A stretch of 64,000 bases of DNA, taken from assembly GCA_037200525.1 (NCBI GenBank), contig JBBCGG010000001.1, forward strand, positions 3,154,501 to 3,218,500. The letters run 5' to 3'. The position numbers and the translations under genes were made by a program. The stretch's first letter is position 1. Every line of letters starts with the position of its first letter. Below, in pieces: positions 45,651 to 53,844 of the stretch. The notes below the pieces were generated by a model. That model was not told the origin of the DNA and did not search any database. It saw nothing but the letters and a program-made list of their open reading frames with translations. Source of the DNA: Methylocella sp. GTDB lineage: Bacteria; Pseudomonadota; Alphaproteobacteria; Rhizobiales; Beijerinckiaceae.

Positions 45651-46948
45651 GCCGCCCGCGCCCGATCCGCAGCAATCAGCGCCAGCCCCGACGCCACCGA
45701 CTGGAACGCGTCGCCGATATGCACGCGCGCGTCGCCAAAGCGCTCGACGAACATCTTGCGCACCGCCGGCACAAACGAGGTTCCGCCCGTCAAGAACACG
45801 GCGTCGATCTCGGCGGCGTCTAGCTCCGCCCCAGTGATAGCTTCGTCCATGGCGTCGCTGATTCTTGCAAGGTCGTCCTCAATCCAGCTCTCAAAATCCT
45901 TGCGTCGGACCAGCGCGTCGATCTTGATCCCCTCGCGGGCGAAGGTGAAGCGCGCCTCCTCCTCAGCCGATAATTTCGCCTTCACGTCTCCGATTGCGCG
46001 ATAAAGCTCGAAGCCAAGATCATGCTCGATCACGGTCAGAAGATCCTCCAGCATCCGAGGTTCTTCCGCGCTCAAAATCAGCTTGCGCAATTCATTGAGG
46101 GTTTGCGTTGTCTTTAGCCAGGACAATTGATGCCACTGGGCGAAGGCCGCATGGAAATAGGCCGGGATCGGCAGCCGCTTCCCGAAGGAGCGATAGAAAC
46201 TCCCCTTGCCCAGCCTTGGGGCCACCACATTGTCGATGATGCGATAGTCAAAAGTGTCGCCGGCGACGCCGACGCCGCTATGGGCGAGCGGTTGCGCCTC
46301 CAAGGTCGCGCCTTTACGGGAAAAGCGCAGAACCGAGAAATCGCTCGTGCCGCCGCCGAAGTCGGCGACGAGAACGGTCTCATTGCGTTCGAGCTTTCGC
46401 GCATACCAATAGGCGGCCCCCAACGGCTCGAAGACGAGCTCGATCTGATCCATTCCCGCAAGGGCGTAAGCGCTCTTGAGCCGCTGGACGGCGAGTTCCT
46501 CGTCGGGCCGTTCGCCTGCGAAAACCACCGGGCGCCCGGCCATGACGGGCAAAGACCGCACAGCGGACTTTGAATTACGCAGCGCATCCTGGTCAAACAG
46601 AGAGCCAAGAAATGTTGCGATGAGGCGCTCGATGGTGAAGCGCTCGCCGTAAAGCCGCGTTTCCGTAAACAAGCGGCTGGCGAGATGGGTCTTGATCGAC
46701 TGGATGAATCGCTGCTCGCCGTCTTCCGCAATGGCGCGGGCGATCGCCTGCGGGCCGGCGGCATGGGCGATTCTGCGACCGTCGCGCCAGAACATCAGCG
46801 CGGTGCGGAACGTATCGGTCGCGCCAAAGGCGGAAGGCCAAGTCAGGCTTTCGACATGGCCGCCGGCGAAAGCCAACGCAACGACGCTATTGGTCGTGCC
46901 GAAATCGACGCCAACGCCGATCGGAGCGCCTGCATTCTTGTCGCGCAT
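45647..46948 (-). CDS. Hsp70-family protein (YegD-like)
   Basis: This is an ATPase with the actin/Hsp70 fold, 433 residues. The three phosphate and adenosine motifs are present: GVGVDFGTTNSVVAL (about 10-24), VADFGGGTSDFSV (about 190-203) and FLTGGTSFVPAV (about 380-391). It lacks the substrate-binding beta domain of DnaK, as in YegD. Its client or role is unknown. The ATG at 46948 (MRDKNAGA) is preferred, because the upstream in-frame region contains the rpsA terminator. Confidence 0.88.
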   Translation of the reverse strand: MRDKNAGAPIGVGVDFGTTNSVVALAFAGGHVESLTWPSAFGATDTFRTALMFWRDGRRIAHAAGPQAIARAIAEDGEQRFIQSIKTHLASRLFTETRLYGERFTIERLIATFLGSLFDQDALRNSKSAVRSLPVMAGRPVVFAGERPDEELAVQRLKSAYALAGMDQIELVFEPLGAAYWYARKLERNETVLVADFGGGTSDFSVLRFSRKGATLEAQPLAHSGVGVAGDTFDYRIIDNVVAPRLGKGSFYRSFGKRLPIPAYFHAAFAQWHQLSWLKTTQTLNELRKLILSAEEPRMLEDLLTVIEHDLGFELYRAIGDVKAKLSAEEEARFTFAREGIKIDALVRRKDFESWIEDDLARISDAMDEAITGAELDAAEIDAVFLTGGTSFVPAVRKMFVERFGDARVHIGDAFQSVASGLALIAADRARAA

Positions 46949-46984
46949 CGAGAAATCCTTACATGTGATGAAGAAGCCATGCCG

Positions 46985-47020
46985 AAAAAAAGCCCGCACG
47001 GACATCTCCGCACGGGCTTA
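46985..47020 (-). terminator. Rho-independent terminator of rpsA
   Basis: On the minus strand AAGCCCGTGCGGA pairs with TCCGTGCGGGCTT around GATG and runs into seven T (46985-46991). It lies 43 bases past the rpsA stop, between rpsA and the Hsp70-like gene. Confidence 0.88.
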
Positions 47021-47062
47021 TTTTTAGAGAGGCCGCGCGGCAACGCGGCCGGACGTTGCAGT

Positions 47063-48832
47063 CTATTCGTCAGCCGCGGTCTTGGAGCCTTTCTTCGGCA
47101 CCTCTTCGCGAGCTTTCAGCGCAGCGCCGAGAATATCGCCCAGCGAGGCGCCCGAATCGGCGGAGCCGTATTGCGCGATGGCTTCCTTCTCTTCAGCCAC
47201 TTCCAGCGCCTTGATCGAGACCGACACTTTTCTCGCGCGGCGATCGAACAAGGTAATGCGGGCGTCGACCTTTTCGCCAATAGCGAAACGCTCCGGCCGC
47301 TGATCCGCCCGATCCCGCGCAAGTTCATTGCGCTTGATGAAGGCGGTGAAATCGGTGCCGACGATTTTCACGTCCAGCCCGCCATCCTTCACTTCGAGGA
47401 CTTCGCAGGTGACCACGGAGCCCTTCTTCAGCTCGGTCGGATCTTCGCCGGACTTCGCCGCCGCGTCGCTCGACTTAGCCGCGAACGGATCGGTCGCAAG
47501 CTGTTTCACGCCGAGCGAAATGCGCTCTTTCTCGATATCGACGTCAAGCACCTTGGCTTTGACGATATCGCCCTTCTTGTAATCCTCGATGACCTGTTCG
47601 CCGGGCTTGTTCCAATCGAGGTCGGAGAGATGAACCATCCCGTCGACATCGCCGTCGAGTCCGATGAAAAGACCAAATTCGGTCTTGTTCTTGACCTCGC
47701 CCTCGACTTCCGAACCGACCGGGAATTTCTCGGCGAACGACTGCCACGGATTGGCGAGGGTCTGCTTGAGGCCGAGCGAAATGCGGCGCTTGACCGGATC
47801 GACCTCGAGAACCTGAACTTCGACCTCCTGGCTCGTCGCGACGATCTTGCCAGGATGCACGTTCTTTTTGGTCCAAGACATTTCCGAGACGTGGATCAGA
47901 CCTTCGATGCCGGGCTCTAGCTCGACGAAAGCGCCATAATCGGTGATGTTCGTCACCCTGCCCTGGAACCGCGCATCGACGGGGTACTTGGCCTCGATGC
48001 CCTGCCACGGGTCCTCAAGCAATTGTTTCATGCCGAGCGAAATGCGGTGGGTCTCGTGGTTGATCTTGATGATCTTGATGCGGACCGTCTGACCGATGGT
48101 CAGGACCTCGGTCGGGTGATTGACCCGGCGCCAGGCGATGTCGGTCACATGCAACAGGCCGTCAATGCCGCCGAGATCGACGAAGGCGCCGTAATCAGTG
48201 ATGTTCTTCACCATGCCTTCAATCACCTGACCTTCTTCGAGGTTGGCGACGATTTCATGGCGCTGCTCGGCGCGGGATTCTTCGAGCACGGTGCGGCGCG
48301 ACACGACGATATTGCCACGGCGGCGATCCATTTTGAGGATCTGGAACGGCTGCGGCACCTGCATCAGCGGGGTGACGTCCCGGATCGGGCGAATATCGAC
48401 CTGGCTGCGCGGCAGGAAGGCGACGGCGCCGTCAAGATCGACCGTAAAGCCGCCCTTGACCTGGTTGAAGATCACGCCTTCGACCTTTTCCTGCTTCTCG
48501 AACGCCTTTTCGAGCTTGACCCAGCTCTCTTCGCGGCGGGCCTTGTCGCGCGAAATCACCGCTTCGCCGAGCGCGTTCTCGATGCGCTCGAGATAGACTT
48601 CGACCTCGTCGCCTACGCTGAGGGGACCTTCGCGGCCGGGTCCTTGAAATTCTTTGAGGGGCACGCGGCCCTCGGTCTTCAGACCGAGATCGATAACCGC
48701 GACGTCTTTTTCAATCGCGACGACGATGCCCTTGATGACGGAACCCTCGAAAGCCTCGTTCTGGCCATAGCTTTCATCGAGAAGCGCCGCAAAATCCTCG
48801 CGCGAGGGCGCGTAGGTGGAGGTAGATGCCAT
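47063..48832 (-). CDS. rpsA: 30S ribosomal protein S1
   Basis: S1 binds mRNA leaders and brings them to the 30S subunit. The 589-residue product carries six S1 repeats. The first two are the divergent ribosome-binding ones (IKGIVVAIEKDVAVIDLG, KGGFTVDL), and the later four are RNA-binding, with VDLGGIDGLLHVTDIAW, VELEPGIEGLIHVSEMSW and IGLDGDVDGMVHLSDLDW. A charged tail ends in KKGSKTAADE. The frame is open a further 75 bases upstream but MASTSTYAPSREDF is the usual start. cmk, the usual upstream neighbour, is absent. Confidence 0.97.
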   Translation of the reverse strand: MASTSTYAPSREDFAALLDESYGQNEAFEGSVIKGIVVAIEKDVAVIDLGLKTEGRVPLKEFQGPGREGPLSVGDEVEVYLERIENALGEAVISRDKARREESWVKLEKAFEKQEKVEGVIFNQVKGGFTVDLDGAVAFLPRSQVDIRPIRDVTPLMQVPQPFQILKMDRRRGNIVVSRRTVLEESRAEQRHEIVANLEEGQVIEGMVKNITDYGAFVDLGGIDGLLHVTDIAWRRVNHPTEVLTIGQTVRIKIIKINHETHRISLGMKQLLEDPWQGIEAKYPVDARFQGRVTNITDYGAFVELEPGIEGLIHVSEMSWTKKNVHPGKIVATSQEVEVQVLEVDPVKRRISLGLKQTLANPWQSFAEKFPVGSEVEGEVKNKTEFGLFIGLDGDVDGMVHLSDLDWNKPGEQVIEDYKKGDIVKAKVLDVDIEKERISLGVKQLATDPFAAKSSDAAAKSGEDPTELKKGSVVTCEVLEVKDGGLDVKIVGTDFTAFIKRNELARDRADQRPERFAIGEKVDARITLFDRRARKVSVSIKALEVAEEKEAIAQYGSADSGASLGDILGAALKAREEVPKKGSKTAADE

Positions 48833-49194
48833 TTGGTCTCCTGGTTGCCCGAATTCGGGCCGCGCCGGTGGTTTAAGTTGGTTGCGCTTCTTGCCGCCGG
48901 CGTCCATCGGGTAAGTGAGAGACCACCGCTTGAAAGCGGGCCGGCGCTGGGACGGCGGAAAGAAGCAGGGTTGACCCGCTTATCTAGCAAGCGGCAGGCG
49001 TTGCGGCAAGGGGGCAGCGCAACCGAGGCGCGACGAATCAACCCGCGCCCCGGGCGACGAACTGGCCGAAAGCCGCACTAGCTCGAAGCGCTTAATGCCG
49101 CCGACCCGAAGAAATTGAATTCTCTGTGCCCAGAATGCGCTGCGATTTCCGCGGCGTACCGGGGTCATCTATTGCGACGCACTAACGTGTGGCC
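48833..49194. other. Intergenic region upstream of rpsA
   Basis: This 362-base stretch between rpsA and the rhodanese gene (both minus strand) must hold the rpsA promoter and leader. A 62-codon open frame (48980-49168, minus) has no family resemblance and I do not call it a gene. I found no convincing promoter hexamers or leader hairpin. Confidence 0.35.
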
Positions 49195-49530
49195 CTAATA
49201 TTCGACCTTTTCGCCAAGGTTCGACCATTCGACAAAGCCGCCAGGATAGTGGGCCTGAATATCGGTGCGGCCGGCTTGCTGGGCGAGAGCCAAGGCCGCG
49301 AGGGATCGTCGGCCGGTGCGGCACGCCAGAACGATTCGTTTGCCCGGCTCGCTCTCCGGCAAAGCTTTGGGGTCGAAACTCTGCAAGGGGTTCAGCGCGG
49401 CGCCGGGAATGTGGCCGTCCGCAAATTCGTGCGGCTCGCGCACATCAATGAGCCGGATTGATCCATCGGCCAATCCTTGTTTCAGTTCGTCGATCGCAAC
49501 GTTTTCGACTTTATTCAGCGTGGCGGACAT
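49195..49530 (-). CDS. Single-domain rhodanese
   Basis: This is a small sulfurtransferase of 111 residues consisting of one rhodanese domain. The persulfide-forming cysteine C70 lies in the loop CRTGRRS, and DVREPHEFADGHIPGA is the standard substrate-side motif. A clear ribosome site (AGGAGAAATT) precedes the ATG at 49530. The role is unknown; GlpE-like sulfur transfer or cyanide/thiosulfate handling is possible. mobA lies upstream on the same strand, and sulfur transfer and molybdenum cofactor work are related themes, though no direct link is shown. Confidence 0.88.
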   Translation of the reverse strand: MSATLNKVENVAIDELKQGLADGSIRLIDVREPHEFADGHIPGAALNPLQSFDPKALPESEPGKRIVLACRTGRRSLAALALAQQAGRTDIQAHYPGGFVEWSNLGEKVEY

Positions 49531-49608
49531 AATTTCTCCTGGTCTTTTCCGGCTGGATTCTGAGCGATGCAAAAGATATGCGGTCGCAGTCTGTAGTTTC
49601 CTGTTATT

Positions 49609-50247
49609 TCACAATCCTATATGCCGGGTTTTTTCTTGGCCAGCGACAATGGTCTCCGCCGCAGCTAGGTCGGCTGGCGCATTGGCGTTGAAAAATGGAT
49701 CGAACGGCTCCGTCGGCCATTCCGCATAGGCGATCTTGTAGCGTTGCGCGAACCGATCGACCTTGCGCAGATCCTCATCCACGAGGGCGCGGCGAAGATC
49801 CGTCCTGATCGATACCGGCCAGAGCGCAACCACCGGATGCGTTCCGCCGCCGGAAGCAGCGCACGCGATATCGGCACTATTTTCCTCGCGCGCCGCCTGT
49901 AGGCGAGCGACGAGATCGTCTGGTAAAAACGGCGTATCGGTTGGCGCGCTCACCGCAAAAGCAAGGTCCGACCGGCGCTCCGCGACCCAATCGAGGCCGG
50001 CGAGAATCCCGGCGAGCGGGCCTTTGAAGCCGGGCAGATCATCGGCGACGATTGGCAGATGAAAGGCCTCAAATTTTGCCGGATCGCCATTTGCGTTCAA
50101 GACGAGCCCGGCGCATTGCAAGGCCATTTTCGCGATTACGCGCTCCAGAATGGAGGCCCCCCCGATCAGCCGCAAGGATTTGTCGCCGCCCCCCATGCGC
50201 TGCGCGCGACCTCCCGCAAGCAGAATGCCAAAACAGCTCTCAGTCAT
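49609..50247 (-). CDS. mobA: Molybdenum cofactor guanylyltransferase
   Basis: MobA adds GMP to molybdopterin to form the bis-MGD cofactor of DMSO-reductase type enzymes. The 212-residue protein has the N-terminal nucleotide motif ILLAGGRAQRMGGGDKSL, the Asp region SAPTDTPFLPDDL and a C-terminal FNANAPADL typical of MobA. No molybdoenzyme gene is in the window. Confidence 0.93.
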   Translation of the reverse strand: MTESCFGILLAGGRAQRMGGGDKSLRLIGGASILERVIAKMALQCAGLVLNANGDPAKFEAFHLPIVADDLPGFKGPLAGILAGLDWVAERRSDLAFAVSAPTDTPFLPDDLVARLQAAREENSADIACAASGGGTHPVVALWPVSIRTDLRRALVDEDLRKVDRFAQRYKIAYAEWPTEPFDPFFNANAPADLAAAETIVAGQEKTRHIGL

Positions 50248-50365
50248 CCCCGAGCCTTGCCTCCGCTCGCGCCTTCCCGTTGCGATCCGACGCTTCGAAT
50301 TCCGTCATAGTTTAGGGCTGGCGCCTCGTCGAGCTTGATGCAAGCGCCGCCATAGATCCAAAGGT

Positions 50366-51162
50366 TCAGAACCGATACCAGAGCGCGCCGAGGGGCCCGA
50401 ACTCACGTCCGGCGTTGACGCCCACAACGGTCAGGAAGGCGCCAAGTTGCGCCGACCAGGCTGGCGATAGCTCATAGACCAGGCTCGTCTGCAGTTTGTG
50501 CCATGAGCTTTGGATAAAGCCCCTCCCCTCGCCGCTCGATATGGTGCTAAAGCTTTGCAGGAGAGCAAGCAACCGCGGCGTAGGGCGAAGGCCAAGCGTC
50601 AGATCGACATGCCACTCGCCGGGCTGGTTTTGGCCATAAAAACGGTAGCCCGCCTCCGCAATTCCCGCGATAAAGATATTTTCGCCGGCCATCAGGCCCA
50701 CACCGATTGCGCCAGCTCGGCGCGGCTTAAATCGTCCAAAGCCATCGTTTAAAGACACGCCGGGAGATTGCAAATCTACCTCGAACGACGCGACGCTGGC
50801 ATCGGAGCGGTAGAGTCCAAACCTTGCGCCGATTTCACTCTCGCCGCTTCCGTCGTAGGATTGGGCTGCTCCCCCCGCCGAATGCTATCGTATGCGGGCG
50901 ATGCGACAAGCGTCATCCAGTCGGTCAGCCCATATTCGATATAGGCGCCGAGTTCGAACTTATCATAGGACGAAACCGGGATAATCCGTCCGTTTGCGTT
51001 GAATGCGCGGCAGGAGCCAGAGAAAGTTGCGTTTGCAATGACTTGACCCGAGCCAGGCGGCTCAAGCCATGCGCTGGCAAGGGCGCATCCGGCAAATGCT
51101 GACAAGCCGGCAGTGAGCAATGAGCCGGAAACGGATACTCGGGAAAGACGCGGGATACGCAA
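50366..51162 (-). pseudogene. Outer-membrane beta-barrel protein split by a frameshift
   Basis: The N-terminal half (from 51162) has a signal peptide (LLTAGLSAFAGCALASA) and strands such as YDKFELGAYIEYGLTDWMTLVASPAYDSI. It then leaves the natural frame. The other half, in a second frame, reads SYDGSGESEIGARFGLYRSD and continues to the C-terminal LGALWYRF, ending in the aromatic residue typical of outer-membrane barrels. The break maps to a C6 run at 50871-50876 (plus strand); one more base would restore a single protein of about 265 residues. It resembles alphaproteobacterial proteins likened to the MetA phenol-degradation barrels, but I cannot name a function. Confidence 0.78.
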
Positions 51163-51391
51163 CGAAACGCCCCCAAACGCTCCGCTGAGGCGATAGCGAT
51201 CGTCTCCTTATGATTGAAACATATTATCAGCGATTACGCCACATTTTTACTGCATAGAGCCAGCTGAAAATGCCCTAGGCAACTAACTCTCGTTAAAAGT
51301 TATCTTTTCGCTCTGACGCTCCCTTCGCTTGCCGAGGGCTTGACAGTGGCCGGCCGCAGGCCTAGCCCGCAGTTAGACGCTCAACAGAACG

Positions 51392-52285
51392 GTGGCGAGA
51401 TTGCCTCAACTTATTGCTGGACTGGCCGAAATCGCCGACGGCTATGATGTCGTCTTGTGCGACGTCTGGGGCGTGCTGCATAATGGTTCGGTTGCTTTCG
51501 GGCCCGCCGTAGAGGCGCTGAGCCGCTTTCGCGCCAAGGGCGGCCGGGTCGTGCTGCTGACCAATTCGCCTGCTCCAAGCCGAGTCGTCGTCGCTCTCCT
51601 TGATGGTCTTGGCGTTTCTCGCGAGGCTTATGACGCAATTGTCTCGTCAGGCGACGTCACCGTCTCCCTGCTCCTCGAGCGCGCTGACCAAACCTTGTTT
51701 TTTATCGGCGCGAAGGAGGACACCGCGATCTTTGAAGAGGTTTTGGCCGCGCGCGGAAAAGAACTCATTCAGGCTCCGATCGAAACTGCGGACTTTGTCC
51801 TCTGCACGGGATTCATCGACTTCTGGCAGGAGACCCCCAAGGACTACGACGAGAGACTTGCGCGAATTTACGAGCGCGGACTCGATTTCATCTGCGCCAA
51901 TCCGGACCTCGTCGTCGAGATTGACGGCTCGCTGTCCTACTGCGCGGGCGCAATCGCCGAGCGCTATGCGCAAATCGGCGGCAAGGTCATTCAAGCCGGC
52001 AAGCCTTTCGCTCCGATTTACGAGCGCGCGCTCGCGCTGGCGAGCGAGTTTGCAGGGGGCCCGATCGAGCGCTCCCGCGTTCTGGCGATAGGCGACGCCA
52101 TGCGCACCGACATCAAAGGCGCGTTTGAGCAGGGCTTTGCGAGCCTCTTTGTGACCTCAGGCATTCATCGCGCGGAATTGCACGGGGCGGAAGAAGGCGC
52201 TGCCCTCGACGCCGCCGCTTTGCGGCAATTCGTGGAGGCTGGCGGCGTCGCGCCGACGGCGGCCTTGGCCGAATTGGTTTGGTAA
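51392..52285 (+). CDS. HAD-superfamily class IIA phosphatase (TIGR01459-like)
   Basis: This is a cytoplasmic HAD phosphatase of 297 residues. The nucleophile motif is VLCDVWGVLHNG near residue 24, a class IIA cap follows, and the metal-binding end is LAIGDAMRTDIKGA. Alphaproteobacterial members of this group have Trp in the nucleophile loop, as here. The start is a GTG at 51392. It lies upstream of ribF, a conserved pairing in rhizobia, so a role near flavin nucleotides (for example dephosphorylation in the pathway) is a fair guess but unproven. Confidence 0.9.
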   Translation: MARLPQLIAGLAEIADGYDVVLCDVWGVLHNGSVAFGPAVEALSRFRAKGGRVVLLTNSPAPSRVVVALLDGLGVSREAYDAIVSSGDVTVSLLLERADQTLFFIGAKEDTAIFEEVLAARGKELIQAPIETADFVLCTGFIDFWQETPKDYDERLARIYERGLDFICANPDLVVEIDGSLSYCAGAIAERYAQIGGKVIQAGKPFAPIYERALALASEFAGGPIERSRVLAIGDAMRTDIKGAFEQGFASLFVTSGIHRAELHGAEEGAALDAAALRQFVEAGGVAPTAALAELVW

Positions 52286-52473
52286 AGCCCGTTTCTTTTG
52301 CGGCCGCAAGACTACTTGACGTGGGCGGCCGCGCGCGTCAATTTCGCGCCGACCTGTGGTCATAAGGCGCGCGTTGCGGGCTGTCGTCGTTCGCCCTCTC
52401 CGGCCGTCTTTCGACAATCGCAATGACGTGAACTCGAACATAATGACGCGAGCTTAAGCAAGGTCGCGGCGCT

Positions 52474-53490
52474 ATGCGCAATCTGGCTTCGGCGGTTACA
52501 GACAGTCTGATCTCATTGGCCAATTCCCATTCCGTTAAAAATTTCATTCTGGCCGTCGATCCGCCATCGCCGCCGCGCGGGCTCGAAGGAGCCGTGGTGG
52601 CGATCGGCAATTTTGACGGCGTTCATCGCGGTCATCTCGCGGTGATCAAGCGCGCGGAGGCCCTTGCGCTGCGGCTTGGAAGACCCTGCGCCGCTCTCAC
52701 CTTCGAGCCGCATCCGACGGATTTCTTTCGCGGCGAGAACACCATCTTTCGCCTCACCTCGCTCGAGGCCAAGGCGAAGGCCTTCGAGCGCCTCGGACTC
52801 GATGGGATGATCGTCATCCCTTTCGACAAGGTCATCGCCGCTCTGACGGCGGAACAGTTCGTCGAGGAAGTGTTGCTCCGTCGGCTTGACGTTCGGGCCA
52901 TCGTCGCGGGCTATGACTTCCATTTCGGCGCCAAGCGCGGAGGCACGCCGGCCTTCCTGAAGGAATCCGGCGACCGACATGGATTTGAGGTCGAGATCGT
53001 CGAGCGCGTCTGCGCGGAAGGGTCGAGCGCCATCGAAGCGGCTTCCTCCACCGCCACCAGAGCCGCGCTCGAGACCGGCGATGTGGAGCACGCGGCGCGA
53101 TTGCTCGGCCACCCTTTCTCGATCATGGGCGAGGTCCTGCACGGCCAGAAGCTTGGCCGCACGCTCGGCTTTCCGACCGCGAATTTACAGCCGGGTCCGA
53201 ACTGTCGCCTTCGCCACGGCATTTATGCGGTCCGCGTCGAAGTCGGCCATGCGCTTTATGATGGAGTCGCCAGTTTCGGCCGCCGTCCCACCGTGGACAA
53301 TGGCCAGCCCCTGCTTGAGGCCTATTTGTTCGATTTTTCGGGCGATCTTTACGGCAAGACGATTGAAGTTTTTTTCCTCGGCTGGATTAGGGAAGAGGTA
53401 AAGTTTCTGTCGCTCGATGCGCTGACGGAGCAAATCAAATCCGATGCGGCGCGAGCAAAGGAGATTTTGCAAGGCCCAACTTCCATTTGA
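52474..53490 (+). CDS. ribF: Bifunctional riboflavin kinase/FAD synthetase
   Basis: RibF turns riboflavin into FMN and then FAD. The 338-residue protein has the N-terminal adenylyltransferase domain with AIGNFDGVHRGH (about residues 45-56) and the C-terminal kinase domain with GRTLGFPTANL (about 230-240) and GIYAVRVEV. The first 30 residues are not conserved-looking but the start has no better alternative. ileS and lspA, which often follow ribF, are absent; leuA follows instead. Confidence 0.95.
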   Translation: MRNLASAVTDSLISLANSHSVKNFILAVDPPSPPRGLEGAVVAIGNFDGVHRGHLAVIKRAEALALRLGRPCAALTFEPHPTDFFRGENTIFRLTSLEAKAKAFERLGLDGMIVIPFDKVIAALTAEQFVEEVLLRRLDVRAIVAGYDFHFGAKRGGTPAFLKESGDRHGFEVEIVERVCAEGSSAIEAASSTATRAALETGDVEHAARLLGHPFSIMGEVLHGQKLGRTLGFPTANLQPGPNCRLRHGIYAVRVEVGHALYDGVASFGRRPTVDNGQPLLEAYLFDFSGDLYGKTIEVFFLGWIREEVKFLSLDALTEQIKSDAARAKEILQGPTSI

Positions 53491-53694
53491 TGCGAAACCT
53501 TTTGCTTCACCAAAGATATTAGGAGTGCTGCAGAAGATCCTGTGGAATAACGAGAAATGGAAGCGATGCCATTCGCTACCGCGGTGGCGAAACTGCAATT
53601 GCTTGCTTTCTGGCCATGCCTCACCTAGGTTAAAATCTCGGTTCAGAAGCGTGTTTTAAGGCGAGTCGCCAACGTGAGTTCGGGCTTCGGCAAT

Positions 53695-53721
53695 CCGCGG
53701 ACGAACGATGCAGGGTCCGCG
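53695..53721 (+). promoter_or_regulatory. Hairpin around the leuA leader start codon
   Basis: CGCGGAC (53695-53701) pairs with GTCCGCG (53715-53721). The loop contains the ATG of the candidate leader peptide (53708). It may limit entry to the leader or be the first element of an attenuator. Confidence 0.4.
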
Positions 53722-53788
53722 TCAGGTTGGGCTTTGCTTGCTGGACTCTTTGCGCTTATCCGCCCCTGAGGGCCGGCCGGGCGATTAG
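53708..53788 (+). CDS. Candidate leuA leader peptide
   Basis: A 26-codon open frame from ATG 53708 to TAG 53788 lies 56 bases upstream of leuA. Its middle reads LCLLDSLRL, five leucine codons in nine (CTT, TTG, CTG, TTG, TTA), just before a large hairpin in whose loop the stop codon falls. This is the arrangement of amino-acid attenuators, in which ribosomes stall at Leu codons when leucyl-tRNA is scarce. The ribosome site before the ATG is weak (GCGGA). The rest of the 354-base gap between ribF and leuA shows no other gene. Confidence 0.5.
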   Translation: MQGPRQVGLCLLDSLRLSAPEGRPGD

Positions 53789-53804
53789 CCTGGGCGCTCA
53801 GGGG
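53763..53804 (+). promoter_or_regulatory. Hairpin of the putative leuA attenuator
   Basis: CCCCTGAG (53763-53770) pairs with CTCAGGGG (53797-53804). An alternative pairing of AGGGG (53800-53804) with CCCCT (about 53826-53830), just before a short T tract and the leuA start, could act as the competing structure. Neither form has a strong T run, so control could act on translation instead. Confidence 0.45.
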
Positions 53805-53844
53805 ATGCAGCCGCAGTGAAGACAACCCCTTTCCGGATAAAGCA

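Noticed and set aside
46685-49081. Long plus-strand frames opposite rpsA
   Set aside because: S1 repeats on the minus strand explain the region; the plus frames are shadows rich in Asp/His/Arg.
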